Program-made: the position numbers and the translations under genes
Notes under the pieces: model-generated
What the model was told of the DNA's origin: nothing
What the model saw: only the letters and a program-made list of their open reading frames with translations
The model's database searches: none
Origin: Candidatus Moraniibacteriota bacterium
GTDB taxonomy: Bacteria; Patescibacteriota; Minisyncoccia; Moranbacterales; UBA11712
Direction: 5' to 3'
NCBI GenBank assembly: GCA_003157295.1
Contig: PMJF01000007.1
Location: forward strand, 1 to 13,179
Length of the DNA stretch: 13,179 nucleotides
Shown: positions 6,258 through 12,903 of the stretch, piece after piece
Layout of the letters: each line of letters begins with the position of its first letter
Numbering within the stretch: position 1 is the first letter of the stretch

Positions 6258-7310
6258 ATGCTTTCAAATTTTTTCGGAAGATTTTCAAAAGACATGGGGA
6301 TTGACCTGGGGACGGCCAATACCCTTGTTTATGTGCGCGGGAAAGGAATTGTGATCAACGAGCCGTCCGTGGTGGCGATCAATAAAAAGACCGGCCAGAT
6401 CCTGGCAATCGGAAGCGAAGCCAAGAAGATGGTGGGTAAAACGCCTTCTCATATAGTGGCGACGCGGCCGCTGGTGGACGGGGTCGTGAGCGATTTTGAG
6501 GTGACGGAGCAGATGCTTCGTTATTTTATCGAAAAGGTCCACAAAGAAAGCTTCACGCTTCTCCCTCGTCCGCAGGTGGTCATTGGCGTGCCTTCGGGTG
6601 TTACGGAAGTCGAAAAAAGAGCGGTGGTTGACGCGGCGGTCAACGCGGGAGCGCGAAAAGCTTATCTCGTGGACGAGCCAATGGCAGCGGCGATCGGAGC
6701 GCGCCTTCCGGTGCAAGAAGCCTCGGGTAATATGATCGTTGACATTGGAGGCGGAACAACCGAGATCGCGGTGATCTCTTTAGGCGGAGTGGTCGTTTGC
6801 CGAAGTCTCCGCATCGCCGGCGACGAGATGAACGAAGATATTATCCGTTATGCCCGCGACGAATTCAATCTGCTTTTGGGAGAAAAAACAGCCGAAGACA
6901 TAAAGATTGCCATCGGCAGCGCGTATGAACTGGATGAAATCCTTGAAATGCCGATGAGAGGGAGAGACCTTGTCACTGGACTTCCGAAAGAAGTGATCGT
7001 GAACGACGCCCAAATTCGAGAAGCCATTTTTCGCTCGGTAAAAGTGGTCATCAATAATATCAAGGCGACGATCGAGGAGACGCCGCCGGAGTTGATCTCT
7101 GATATAATGCAAAGAGGAATAATTCTGGCCGGCGGAGGCAGCTTGGTAAAGGGTCTCGACCGGCTGGTCGCGGAGCAAACCGATATGCCGGTTAGGGTAA
7201 TGGACGATCCGCTGACGGCTGTGGCGAGAGGAACAGGGATAATTTTGGAACATCTTGATGAGCTCAAGGATGTTTTGACGGACACGCAGTATGACAAAGT
7301 GAGATTTTAG
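6258..7310 (+). CDS. mreB: Rod-shape determining actin homologue MreB
   Basis: A 350-residue actin-like ATPase that polymerises on the inner membrane face and guides lateral wall synthesis. The N-terminus MLSNFFGRFSKD is an amphipathic membrane-binding tail, followed by phosphate-1 motif DLGTANT (16-22), RPLVDGVVSDF (70-80), VIGVPSGVTEVE (108-119), the connecting motif DEPMAAAIGA (139-148), phosphate-2 motif DIGGGTTE (162-169) and adenosine motif LAGGGS (290-295). The DPLTAVARGTG block (317-327) closes the protein. All nucleotide-binding residues look intact. ATG 6258 fits the family N-terminus, with only a weak GAG in front of it. It is the first gene of mreB-mreC-mreD-mrdA. Confidence 0.98.
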   Translation: MLSNFFGRFSKDMGIDLGTANTLVYVRGKGIVINEPSVVAINKKTGQILAIGSEAKKMVGKTPSHIVATRPLVDGVVSDFEVTEQMLRYFIEKVHKESFTLLPRPQVVIGVPSGVTEVEKRAVVDAAVNAGARKAYLVDEPMAAAIGARLPVQEASGNMIVDIGGGTTEIAVISLGGVVVCRSLRIAGDEMNEDIIRYARDEFNLLLGEKTAEDIKIAIGSAYELDEILEMPMRGRDLVTGLPKEVIVNDAQIREAIFRSVKVVINNIKATIEETPPELISDIMQRGIILAGGGSLVKGLDRLVAEQTDMPVRVMDDPLTAVARGTGIILEHLDELKDVLTDTQYDKVRF

Positions 7311-7396
7311 TAGCTGGTATTTGGTATCTCGTATCTGGTATTTTTCTTTTAAATAGCAATAGAAATATACCAAATACCACATACTAGATACAAAAT
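7311..7396. repeat. Word-repeat and inverted-repeat spacer between mreB and mreC
   Basis: The whole 86-bp gap is made of GTAT(T/C)T-type words. GGTATTTGGTAT (7316-7327) is an exact inverted copy of ATACCAAATACC (7367-7378), enclosing a 39-base loop that contains further GTATCTGGTATTT words. Similar words continue to the mreC ATG (TACTAGATACAAAAT, 7382-7396). In RNA it could fold as a 12-bp hairpin; there is no T-run, so it is not an obvious terminator. Confidence 0.75.
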
Positions 7397-8200
7397 ATGA
7401 AATTTATTTTTCGCGAAAACCTAAAATATCTTTCGACAATCGTTATTTTAATAATTGTTATTTTTATCAGCGGGCGAGGAGCGGATAATCCCCTAAAAGG
7501 ATTTTTGTTGAGGATGGAAAGCCCTTTTCTCAAAACTTTTCGAATTTTTTCCGGCGGAACTGAGGGTTTTTTTCATTTTTTGGGATCAATTGGAGAGCTA
7601 AAATCTGAAAATGAAAAATTGCTTCAGGAAAATGGGGAACTTCTCGCGAAAAACGCTCTTCTTGGGGATACTGAAACTGAAAATAAGCTTTTGCGACAAG
7701 AGATAGGTCTTTTGCCCCGCAAGAATTATGATTTGGAAGCCAGTTTTGTCATCGCCCAAGATCCTCAAAGCCTTGGAAACTATCTTATTATCGATAAAGG
7801 AGAAAAAAATGGCTTGAAAACAGGAATGCCAGTCATTATTTCAAACGGTATTTTGACGGGAAAAATAACGGATGTTTATCCGACCAGCGCGAAAGTCGTG
7901 CTGATAAGCGATAAAAATAGCGCCGTTAACGCTGAAATTGAAGATAGCGGAGCAAGGGGCATCGTGAGAGGAGCTTACGGACTGGGTCTTGTAATGGATA
8001 TGATATCCCAATCGGAAGTAGTGAAAGAAGGAGATACGGTTATCACCTCCGGACTGGGGGGCGATATGCCGAGAGGTCTCTATGTAGGAAAAATAAAAGA
8101 AGCCGGGCAATCAGCCGATAAGCTTTTTCAACAAGCCAGCCTTATCTCGCCGGTTGATTTCTCTTCTCTACGAGTCGTGTTCGCGGTGAAAGGATTTTAG
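7397..8200 (+). CDS. mreC: Rod-shape determining protein MreC
   Basis: A 267-residue bitopic membrane protein linking MreB, MreD and PBP2 and activating wall synthesis. One membrane helix at about 11-26 (LSTIVILIIVIFIS) is followed by an extracytoplasmic coiled coil around 64-103 (rich in Leu/Glu/Lys: ELKSENEKLLQENGELL). The double beta-barrel domain covers about 110-267, with family motifs GLKTGMPVI (139-147), SDKNSAVNAEI (171-181), GARGIVRG (185-192) and VKEGDTVITSG (209-219). Length is typical. The start is the first ATG, 86 bp after mreB, with no Shine-Dalgarno. The stop is followed immediately by the mobile-looking repeat that separates it from mreD. Confidence 0.95.
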   Translation: MKFIFRENLKYLSTIVILIIVIFISGRGADNPLKGFLLRMESPFLKTFRIFSGGTEGFFHFLGSIGELKSENEKLLQENGELLAKNALLGDTETENKLLRQEIGLLPRKNYDLEASFVIAQDPQSLGNYLIIDKGEKNGLKTGMPVIISNGILTGKITDVYPTSAKVVLISDKNSAVNAEIEDSGARGIVRGAYGLGLVMDMISQSEVVKEGDTVITSGLGGDMPRGLYVGKIKEAGQSADKLFQQASLISPVDFSSLRVVFAVKGF

Positions 8201-8201
8201 T

Positions 8202-8324
8202 CTCGGACTTTCGCGCTTGGCACATTTCTTCGTTACAAGCTCCGGTGCTCGACGCTATACCCGCAGTAAAGCTTACTCCACTCCTCGCAAGCGAGCGAAC
8301 TGCACTCAAACGCGAAAGTCCTAG
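8202..8324. mobile_element. MITE/REP-like inverted-repeat element, copy B
   Basis: A 123-bp non-coding block filling most of the mreC-mreD gap. Its ends are inverted repeats: CTCGGACTTTCGCG (8202-8215) against CGCGAAAGTCCTAG (8311-8324), 13 of 14 bases complementary. The inner part carries an imperfect continuation of the stem, a near-palindrome around AAGCTT (8270-8275), and a perfect small hairpin CTCGC-AA-GCGAG (8284-8295). Bases 8236-8323 are repeated at 1-90, so this is a dispersed family. No transposase is encoded. No clear target-site duplication is visible. A GTG at 8245 inside it opens a frame into mreD, which is probably spurious. The name and mobilising enzyme are unknown. Confidence 0.75.
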
Positions 8325-8343
8325 CGCTTTTAAGGATAATGTC

Positions 8344-8868
8344 ATGAGAAATTTATTCATTGCCATATTTTGTGCGGTAGTGGTGATTCTGCATATTTCC
8401 GCGGCAGGTGTTTTTTTCAAGGCCGAAAGAGTCCCAAACATCACTTTGGCGTTTGTGATAAGCCTGGTGTTCATTCTGGGATTAGAGAGGTCTTTGGTTT
8501 GGATCGTTCTAGCCGGATTGTTGCTTGATGCCGTTTCCGGGCATATTTTTGGGACAAGCGCTCTTCTCTTGGTGCTCATGGGCTGGATCATTAGCGCTCT
8601 TTCGACCGCGGTTGATTTTAAATCGAGAAGGATGCTTTTCCTGCCTGTTATTTTTTTTCTTTCGGCCAGCCTGGCATTTTTGTTTGATATATTGGATAGA
8701 ATATTCATTCGTGTCTCGGGTGTCTGGTTCAATAGCCTCGGCATAGTTGCCAGCATAAATTATTTCAGCTGGGATTATTTTTTGAAAATCGTCTTTACGG
8801 CTCTTTTTGTTTTCGTCATTTATTATCTGACCAAAAGGCTGAATAAATTTTTATTGATTTGGCGATGA
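8344..8868 (+). CDS. mreD: Rod-shape determining protein MreD
   Basis: A 174-residue integral membrane protein of the elongasome. It is almost entirely hydrophobic, with about five to six predicted membrane segments (about 4-24, 33-62, 68-88, 97-117, 147-166). The polar loop LDAVSGHIFG (60-69) matches the MreD family pattern of a Gly/Asp turn after the second hydrophobic block. Sequence is weakly conserved in this family, so position between mreC and mrdA carries much of the call. The frame can be opened at GTG 8245, but that would add 33 residues encoded by the repeat element. ATG 8344 is preferred because it has the window's best Shine-Dalgarno, AAGGA (8332-8336), seven bases upstream and starts at the first membrane helix. 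The stop TGA overlaps the mrdA start as ATGA. Confidence 0.88.
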   Translation: MRNLFIAIFCAVVVILHISAAGVFFKAERVPNITLAFVISLVFILGLERSLVWIVLAGLLLDAVSGHIFGTSALLLVLMGWIISALSTAVDFKSRRMLFLPVIFFLSASLAFLFDILDRIFIRVSGVWFNSLGIVASINYFSWDYFLKIVFTALFVFVIYYLTKRLNKFLLIWR

Positions 8869-10754
8869 TTAGCGAATATTTATTTAAAAAAAGGAAAAAA
8901 AGGAGCCTGGAGATCGAAGAAATCTCCCCCATGGCGGATGACTTCGATGAAACGCCGTCTTTAGGCAAGCCCATTTCAAAAAAAGGTATAAGTTTTTTGA
9001 AATATTTGGCGATTTTGATATTTATTTTATTGACTGCGCGCGTTTTTTATCTCCAAGTCGTAAAGGGAGCCCATTATGCGGATCTTTCTCGGGAAAATCG
9101 TACCCGGTATATGGTGGTGAAAGCTCCTCGAGGATTGGTTTTTGATCGAAACGGAAAAAAGCTGGTAAGCAATGTTCCAAGCTTCGATCTGGTTGCGGTT
9201 CCGGCGGATCTTCCTCGGGAATCGGGAGAAAGGATCGGAGAGGAAAAAGAAATAGCGTCTTTTTTGGAAATGAACGATCAAAGCGTGAGCACGATTGTTG
9301 AATCGCAGGATCTCAATTCCTTTAGCCCGATCCTTATCAAAGAAAATATTAGTGAGGAGGAAACATTGATATTTTCGGAAAGAAAATCGAAACTGCTCGG
9401 TTTCCAGCTCGACCAAACAGCCGTCCGATTTTACGAGGACGGACAATATTTCTCTTCCATTATGGGATATAGCGGCAAGATCGCGAGAGACGAACTGGAA
9501 AAATACCCCGAATATCTTATGACAGACTACGTGGGGAAAACAGGCCTTGAGTATAGTTATGAAAAATATCTTCGGGGAATCCACGGAAAAGAAAAAGTGG
9601 AAGTTGATTCCTCCGGAAATGTCAAGAAAAATTTGGGTATCGACAGCCCGGTTAACGGAAACGATCTGCATTTGAGCATTGATGCCGATCTTCAGAAAAA
9701 AATTCAAGATACTCTCCAGTCAAAGCTCCAAGAAACTGGTACAAAAACAGCGTCTGCCGTGGCTATTGATCCAAGAAATGGTGAAATCCTTGCGCTGGTC
9801 AATCTGCCGAGCTATGACAATAATATGTTTGCCAAGGGAATATCCTTGGATGACTACAAGGCGTTAATAACGGATCCGGACAAACCGATGTTCAATAGGG
9901 CCATCAGCGGCGAATATCCTCCCGGTTCGACTTTCAAGCCCTTAGTTGCCTCCGCAGCTCTTCAAGAGGGAACGATCGCTCCTAGCACCACCTTGGATTG
10001 TCCAGCCGCTATCAATATTGGCAGCTATAGTTTTCCGGATTGGAAAACGCATGGTCTTACCGATGTCAGAAAAGCGATCGCGGAAAGCGTCGATATATTT
10101 TTTTATGCGATTGGCGGGGGCTGGAATGGCATAACCGGGATTGGAATAGATAAGATCAAAAAATATGCCAATGAGTTCGGCTTGGGCCACACCCTTGGCA
10201 TTGATATCCCGGGAGAAGCGTCGGGGCTTGTTCCCGACCAGGCTTGGAAGCAAAACAAGCTTGGAGAGCGTTGGTATGTGGGAGACGATTATCATTGCGC
10301 CATCGGGCAGGGGTTCATCACGGCCACGCCTCTCCAAATTGCGAATTATACCGCCGCTGTTGCCAATGGCGGAACCGTTTATAAGCCGCATCTGGTAACT
10401 TCGATTGAAAAAAATGACGGAACGGAAGAAAAAATAGAGCCAGAAACATTAAGCCGTAATTTCATTTCTGAGTCTAATCTGGAAGTCGTGCGGGAAGGAA
10501 TGAGGCAGACAGTAACCTCAGGTACTGCCCAGCCGTTAAAGGATCTTCCTGTCGAAGTGGCGGGGAAAACCGGAACAGCTCAATTCGGAGGCGAAAATAA
10601 AACGCATGGCTGGTTTACATCTTTTGCCCCTTACGATAAGCCGCAAATCGCATTGGCTGTCTTGGTGGAAGGCGGGGGGGAGGGTTTCAGCACTGCTGAA
10701 CCGGTTACAAAGGAAGTGTATCAATGGTATTTCGGAGACAGGAATAAAAAATAG
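8865..10754 (+). CDS. mrdA: Penicillin-binding protein 2 (peptidoglycan transpeptidase)
   Basis: A 629-residue class B penicillin-binding protein that cross-links peptidoglycan in the elongation complex. It has a charged cytoplasmic tail of about 40 residues, one membrane helix (about 44-64), a pedestal dimerisation domain (about 80-260, with APRGLVFDRNG at 87-97 and the DYVGKTGLEYSYEKYLRG region at 221-238), and a C-terminal transpeptidase domain. Active-site motifs are intact: SxxK as STFK (Ser355, Lys358) in YPPGSTFKP, SVD (408-410) at the SxN position, as PBP2-type proteins use SxD, and KTG (568-570) in AGKTGTAQ. ATG 8865 forms an ATGA overlap with the mreD stop, giving translational coupling; a TTG six bases earlier is a less likely start. 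RodA, its usual glycosyltransferase partner, does not follow. The greA promoter starts 10 bp after the stop. Confidence 0.96.
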   Translation: MISEYLFKKRKKRSLEIEEISPMADDFDETPSLGKPISKKGISFLKYLAILIFILLTARVFYLQVVKGAHYADLSRENRTRYMVVKAPRGLVFDRNGKKLVSNVPSFDLVAVPADLPRESGERIGEEKEIASFLEMNDQSVSTIVESQDLNSFSPILIKENISEEETLIFSERKSKLLGFQLDQTAVRFYEDGQYFSSIMGYSGKIARDELEKYPEYLMTDYVGKTGLEYSYEKYLRGIHGKEKVEVDSSGNVKKNLGIDSPVNGNDLHLSIDADLQKKIQDTLQSKLQETGTKTASAVAIDPRNGEILALVNLPSYDNNMFAKGISLDDYKALITDPDKPMFNRAISGEYPPGSTFKPLVASAALQEGTIAPSTTLDCPAAINIGSYSFPDWKTHGLTDVRKAIAESVDIFFYAIGGGWNGITGIGIDKIKKYANEFGLGHTLGIDIPGEASGLVPDQAWKQNKLGERWYVGDDYHCAIGQGFITATPLQIANYTAAVANGGTVYKPHLVTSIEKNDGTEEKIEPETLSRNFISESNLEVVREGMRQTVTSGTAQPLKDLPVEVAGKTGTAQFGGENKTHGWFTSFAPYDKPQIALAVLVEGGGEGFSTAEPVTKEVYQWYFGDRNKK

Positions 10755-10763
10755 CTTTTATAA

Positions 10764-10792
10764 TTGACAGGTTATTTATTTTCAACTATTAT
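10764..10792 (+). promoter_or_regulatory. Sigma-70-type promoter of greA
   Basis: Perfect -35 TTGACA (10764-10769), 17-bp spacer and -10 TATTAT (10787-10792), between mrdA and greA. Transcription would start near 10799, leaving a leader of about 31 bases. The -35 and its next two bases (TTGACAGG) are the same as in the mreB promoter. Confidence 0.8.
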
Positions 10793-10829
10793 TTGTCTTG
10801 TCGTCGTTATTATTCAGAGAAAAAATATT

Positions 10830-11285
10830 ATGACAAAATATCTCACTCCCGAAGGTCGAAAAAAACTGGAAGAAGAACTCGAGATGCGAAAAAAGGAAAT
10901 GCGCCTGAAGATCGCGCTGATCATCAAAGAAGCTAAGGAACAGGGAGATTTATCTGAAAACGCCGAATATACGGAAGCCAAACGGCAGCAAGCGGACAAT
11001 GAGCGGCGTATAATGGAACTTGAAAATCAGATCCGCACTTCCCAAATAGCAAGCTTTGTAAAGGGATGCGGGGTCGTTCAAATGGGTTCGAAAGCCAAGA
11101 TAAAATGCAACGGAGAAGAGCAGCTTTTTGATATTGTCGGATCGAATGAAGCCGATCCATTGGGCGGCAAAATATCCAATGAATCACCGCTTGGAAAAGC
11201 GCTGATGGGAAAGAAGGCCGATGACAAGATAAAGGTTCAAACTCCCGGCGGAGAAAAAGAATACACGATTCTGGAAGTGAAGTAA
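10830..11285 (+). CDS. greA: Transcription elongation factor GreA
   Basis: A 151-residue Gre factor that enters the RNA polymerase secondary channel and stimulates cleavage of backtracked RNA. The N-terminal antiparallel coiled coil (about 8-75) carries the tip motif GDLSENAEY with the acidic residues Asp40 and Glu43 that hold the catalytic metal. The C-terminal FKBP-like domain (about 80-151) shows the family segments DIVGSNEADPLGGKIS and ESPLGKALMGKKADD. Length is slightly below the usual 158. The frame is open back to TTG 10764, but that TTG is the -35 box itself and the extra 22 residues are hydrophobic and foreign to GreA, so ATG 10830 is the start (MTKYLTPEG is the typical GreA N-terminus). 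It is transcribed from its own promoter and ends at an intrinsic terminator, so it forms a single-gene unit. Confidence 0.97.
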   Translation: MTKYLTPEGRKKLEEELEMRKKEMRLKIALIIKEAKEQGDLSENAEYTEAKRQQADNERRIMELENQIRTSQIASFVKGCGVVQMGSKAKIKCNGEEQLFDIVGSNEADPLGGKISNESPLGKALMGKKADDKIKVQTPGGEKEYTILEVK

Positions 11286-11302
11286 TTTTTGGGATATTCT
11301 CG

Positions 11303-11340
11303 CAACCCTGTCTTCATTAAAAGACGGGGTTGTTTTTTTT
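11303..11340 (+). terminator. Intrinsic terminator after greA
   Basis: A 12-bp stem, CAACCCTGTCTT (11303-11314) with AAGACGGGGTTG (11321-11332), one G-U pair, a six-base loop CATTAA, then eight Ts (11333-11340). It begins 17 bases after the greA stop. It is the only unambiguous rho-independent terminator in the window. Confidence 0.93.
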
Positions 11341-11358
11341 GCGATAAATCTATACAAT
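11330..11358 (+). promoter_or_regulatory. Probable lysS promoter overlapping the terminator
   Basis: -10 TACAAT (11353-11358) lies 17 bp after TTGTTT (11330-11335), whose bases are the end of the terminator stem and its T-run. Start would be near 11365, with a leader of about 16 bases. AGGAAG (11361-11366) would be at or before the transcript's first base and is rather far from the ATG to serve as a Shine-Dalgarno. Some promoter is needed here because the terminator separates lysS from greA. Confidence 0.5.
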
Positions 11359-11380
11359 AAAGGAAGCTAAAAAAACCTGT

Positions 11381-12892
11381 ATGCTTGAAGAAATCAAGGA
11401 AATAAAGCTCAAAAAACTGGAAAATCTTCGCAGGGCGGGTTTTGATCCTTATCCTGAAAAAACCAAGCGGACAGTCGCGAATGCCAAAGCTCTGGCTGGA
11501 TTTGAAGCACTTCAAAATAAGGAGATATTCCTAGCTGGTAGAATTCGCTCGCTTCGGCCGATGGGCGGATCAGCTTTTGCGCACATCGAAGACGAATCGG
11601 GGAAAATTCAGATTTTCTTAAATGAACAGAATATCAGCGATGGAAAGCACAAACTCTTCATTGACAATGTTGAAGTGGGAGACTTTATTGAAGCGCAGGG
11701 AAAATTATTTAGAACCAAAACTGGTGAAATCACGCTTCAAGTGTCGGATTGGAAAATACTTTCCAAGAGCCTCAATCCTGTTCCCACAGAATATTTTGGA
11801 ATTAAAGACACGGAGGAGCTCTTGCGCAGGCGTTATCTTGATCTGATGGTCAATCCGGAAACGCGGCAGATATTTATCAAGAAAAACATTTTCTGGCAAA
11901 CTGCAAGAAAATTTCTCGCTAAACATAGATTTCTTGAAGTGCAGACACCGGTCTTCGAAAATATCCCAGGAGGAGCGGAAGCGGAACCTTTTACTACACA
12001 CCATAATGCGCTTAATCGCGATTACTATTTGAGAATATCGCTCGAACTAGGGCTGAAAAGGCTTTTAGTCGGGGGATATGAAAAAGTGTTTGAAATTGGT
12101 CGCGTGTTCAGAAATGAAGGTATCGATCGTGAACATTTGCAAGAATATGATACACTCGAGACATACGAAGCCTACCAAGATCTTCGCGGAGGAATTAAAT
12201 TTGTGGAAAAACTTTTTAAGGAGCTGATCAAAAGCGTCACGGGAAAGTTGGAAACAGAATACGAAGGACAAAAAATAAACTGGGATGGTAAATGGCCCCA
12301 AAAAGATTATTTTAAATTATTCAAGAGTGAAACGGGAGTTGATCTCGATAAAGAAATTAATCTAGAGGAGCTTCGAAAGAAAGCCGATGAGCTGGAGATC
12401 AAGTACGATCCCGGCTTTGGAAAGGGCAGGATGATCGATCTTCTTTTCAAAAAAGTCATCCGTCCGAAACTGATTGAACCGTGTTTTCTGGTCGGTCATC
12501 CTGCAGAAGTATCGCCGCTCGCCAAAAAAGATCCGAAAGACCCGCGAAAAGTTTTGCGCCTCCAGGTGGTAGCTTGCGCTTCGGAGCTTGGCAATGGCTT
12601 TTCGGAATTGAATGACCCGCTCGATCAAAGAAAGAGATTTGAAGAACAGATGAAGCTACGCGCCGAAGGAGATAAGGAAGCGCAAATGCTTGATGAGGAT
12701 TATGTGGAAGCGATGGAATACGGTATGCCGCCGGCTTTCGGTTTTGGATTCTCGGAAAGACTATTCGCGTTTTTGATAAACAAATCGGTGCGGGAAGCAG
12801 TCATCTTCCCGCCGATGAAGGAAAAAATTGAACCATCCGTAGCTGATAAAACAGATGTTTCAGATGCCCCTCCTCAAATAGAAATTAGTTAA
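11381..12892 (+). CDS. lysS: Lysine--tRNA ligase, class II
   Basis: A 503-residue class IIb aminoacyl-tRNA synthetase charging tRNA-Lys with lysine. The N-terminal OB-fold anticodon-binding domain spans about 46-127 (IFLAGRIRSLRPMGGSAFAHIED region). The catalytic core shows LLRRRYLDLMVNPE (147-160), motif 1 around FLEVQTPVFENIPGGAEAEPF (key part PGGAEAEPF, 196-204), THHNALNRDYYLRIS (206-220), motif 2 FRNEGIDREHLQEY (243-256), SELNDP (408-413) and motif 3 GFGFSERLFAFL (454-465). The order and spacing are those of LysRS rather than AspRS or AsnRS. Motif 2 has HLQEYD where HNPEFT is common, and motif 3 has SER in place of IDR; both are conservative at the key Glu/Arg positions. A short acidic tail follows FPPMK. 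The ATG at 11381 gives a normal N-terminus. serS follows 11 bp after the stop. Confidence 0.94.
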   Translation: MLEEIKEIKLKKLENLRRAGFDPYPEKTKRTVANAKALAGFEALQNKEIFLAGRIRSLRPMGGSAFAHIEDESGKIQIFLNEQNISDGKHKLFIDNVEVGDFIEAQGKLFRTKTGEITLQVSDWKILSKSLNPVPTEYFGIKDTEELLRRRYLDLMVNPETRQIFIKKNIFWQTARKFLAKHRFLEVQTPVFENIPGGAEAEPFTTHHNALNRDYYLRISLELGLKRLLVGGYEKVFEIGRVFRNEGIDREHLQEYDTLETYEAYQDLRGGIKFVEKLFKELIKSVTGKLETEYEGQKINWDGKWPQKDYFKLFKSETGVDLDKEINLEELRKKADELEIKYDPGFGKGRMIDLLFKKVIRPKLIEPCFLVGHPAEVSPLAKKDPKDPRKVLRLQVVACASELGNGFSELNDPLDQRKRFEEQMKLRAEGDKEAQMLDEDYVEAMEYGMPPAFGFGFSERLFAFLINKSVREAVIFPPMKEKIEPSVADKTDVSDAPPQIEIS

Positions 12893-12903
12893 CAAATTAC
12901 TTT

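Noticed and set aside
8202..8324. Structured ncRNA or riboswitch controlling mreD
   Set aside because: The same block stands before an unrelated glycosyltransferase and has inverted-repeat ends, so a dispersed repeat explains it better; a secondary regulatory role stays possible.
10764..10829. TTG at 10764 as greA start
   Set aside because: That TTG is the first three bases of the -35 box TTGACA, and the added 22 residues are hydrophobic and not part of GreA.
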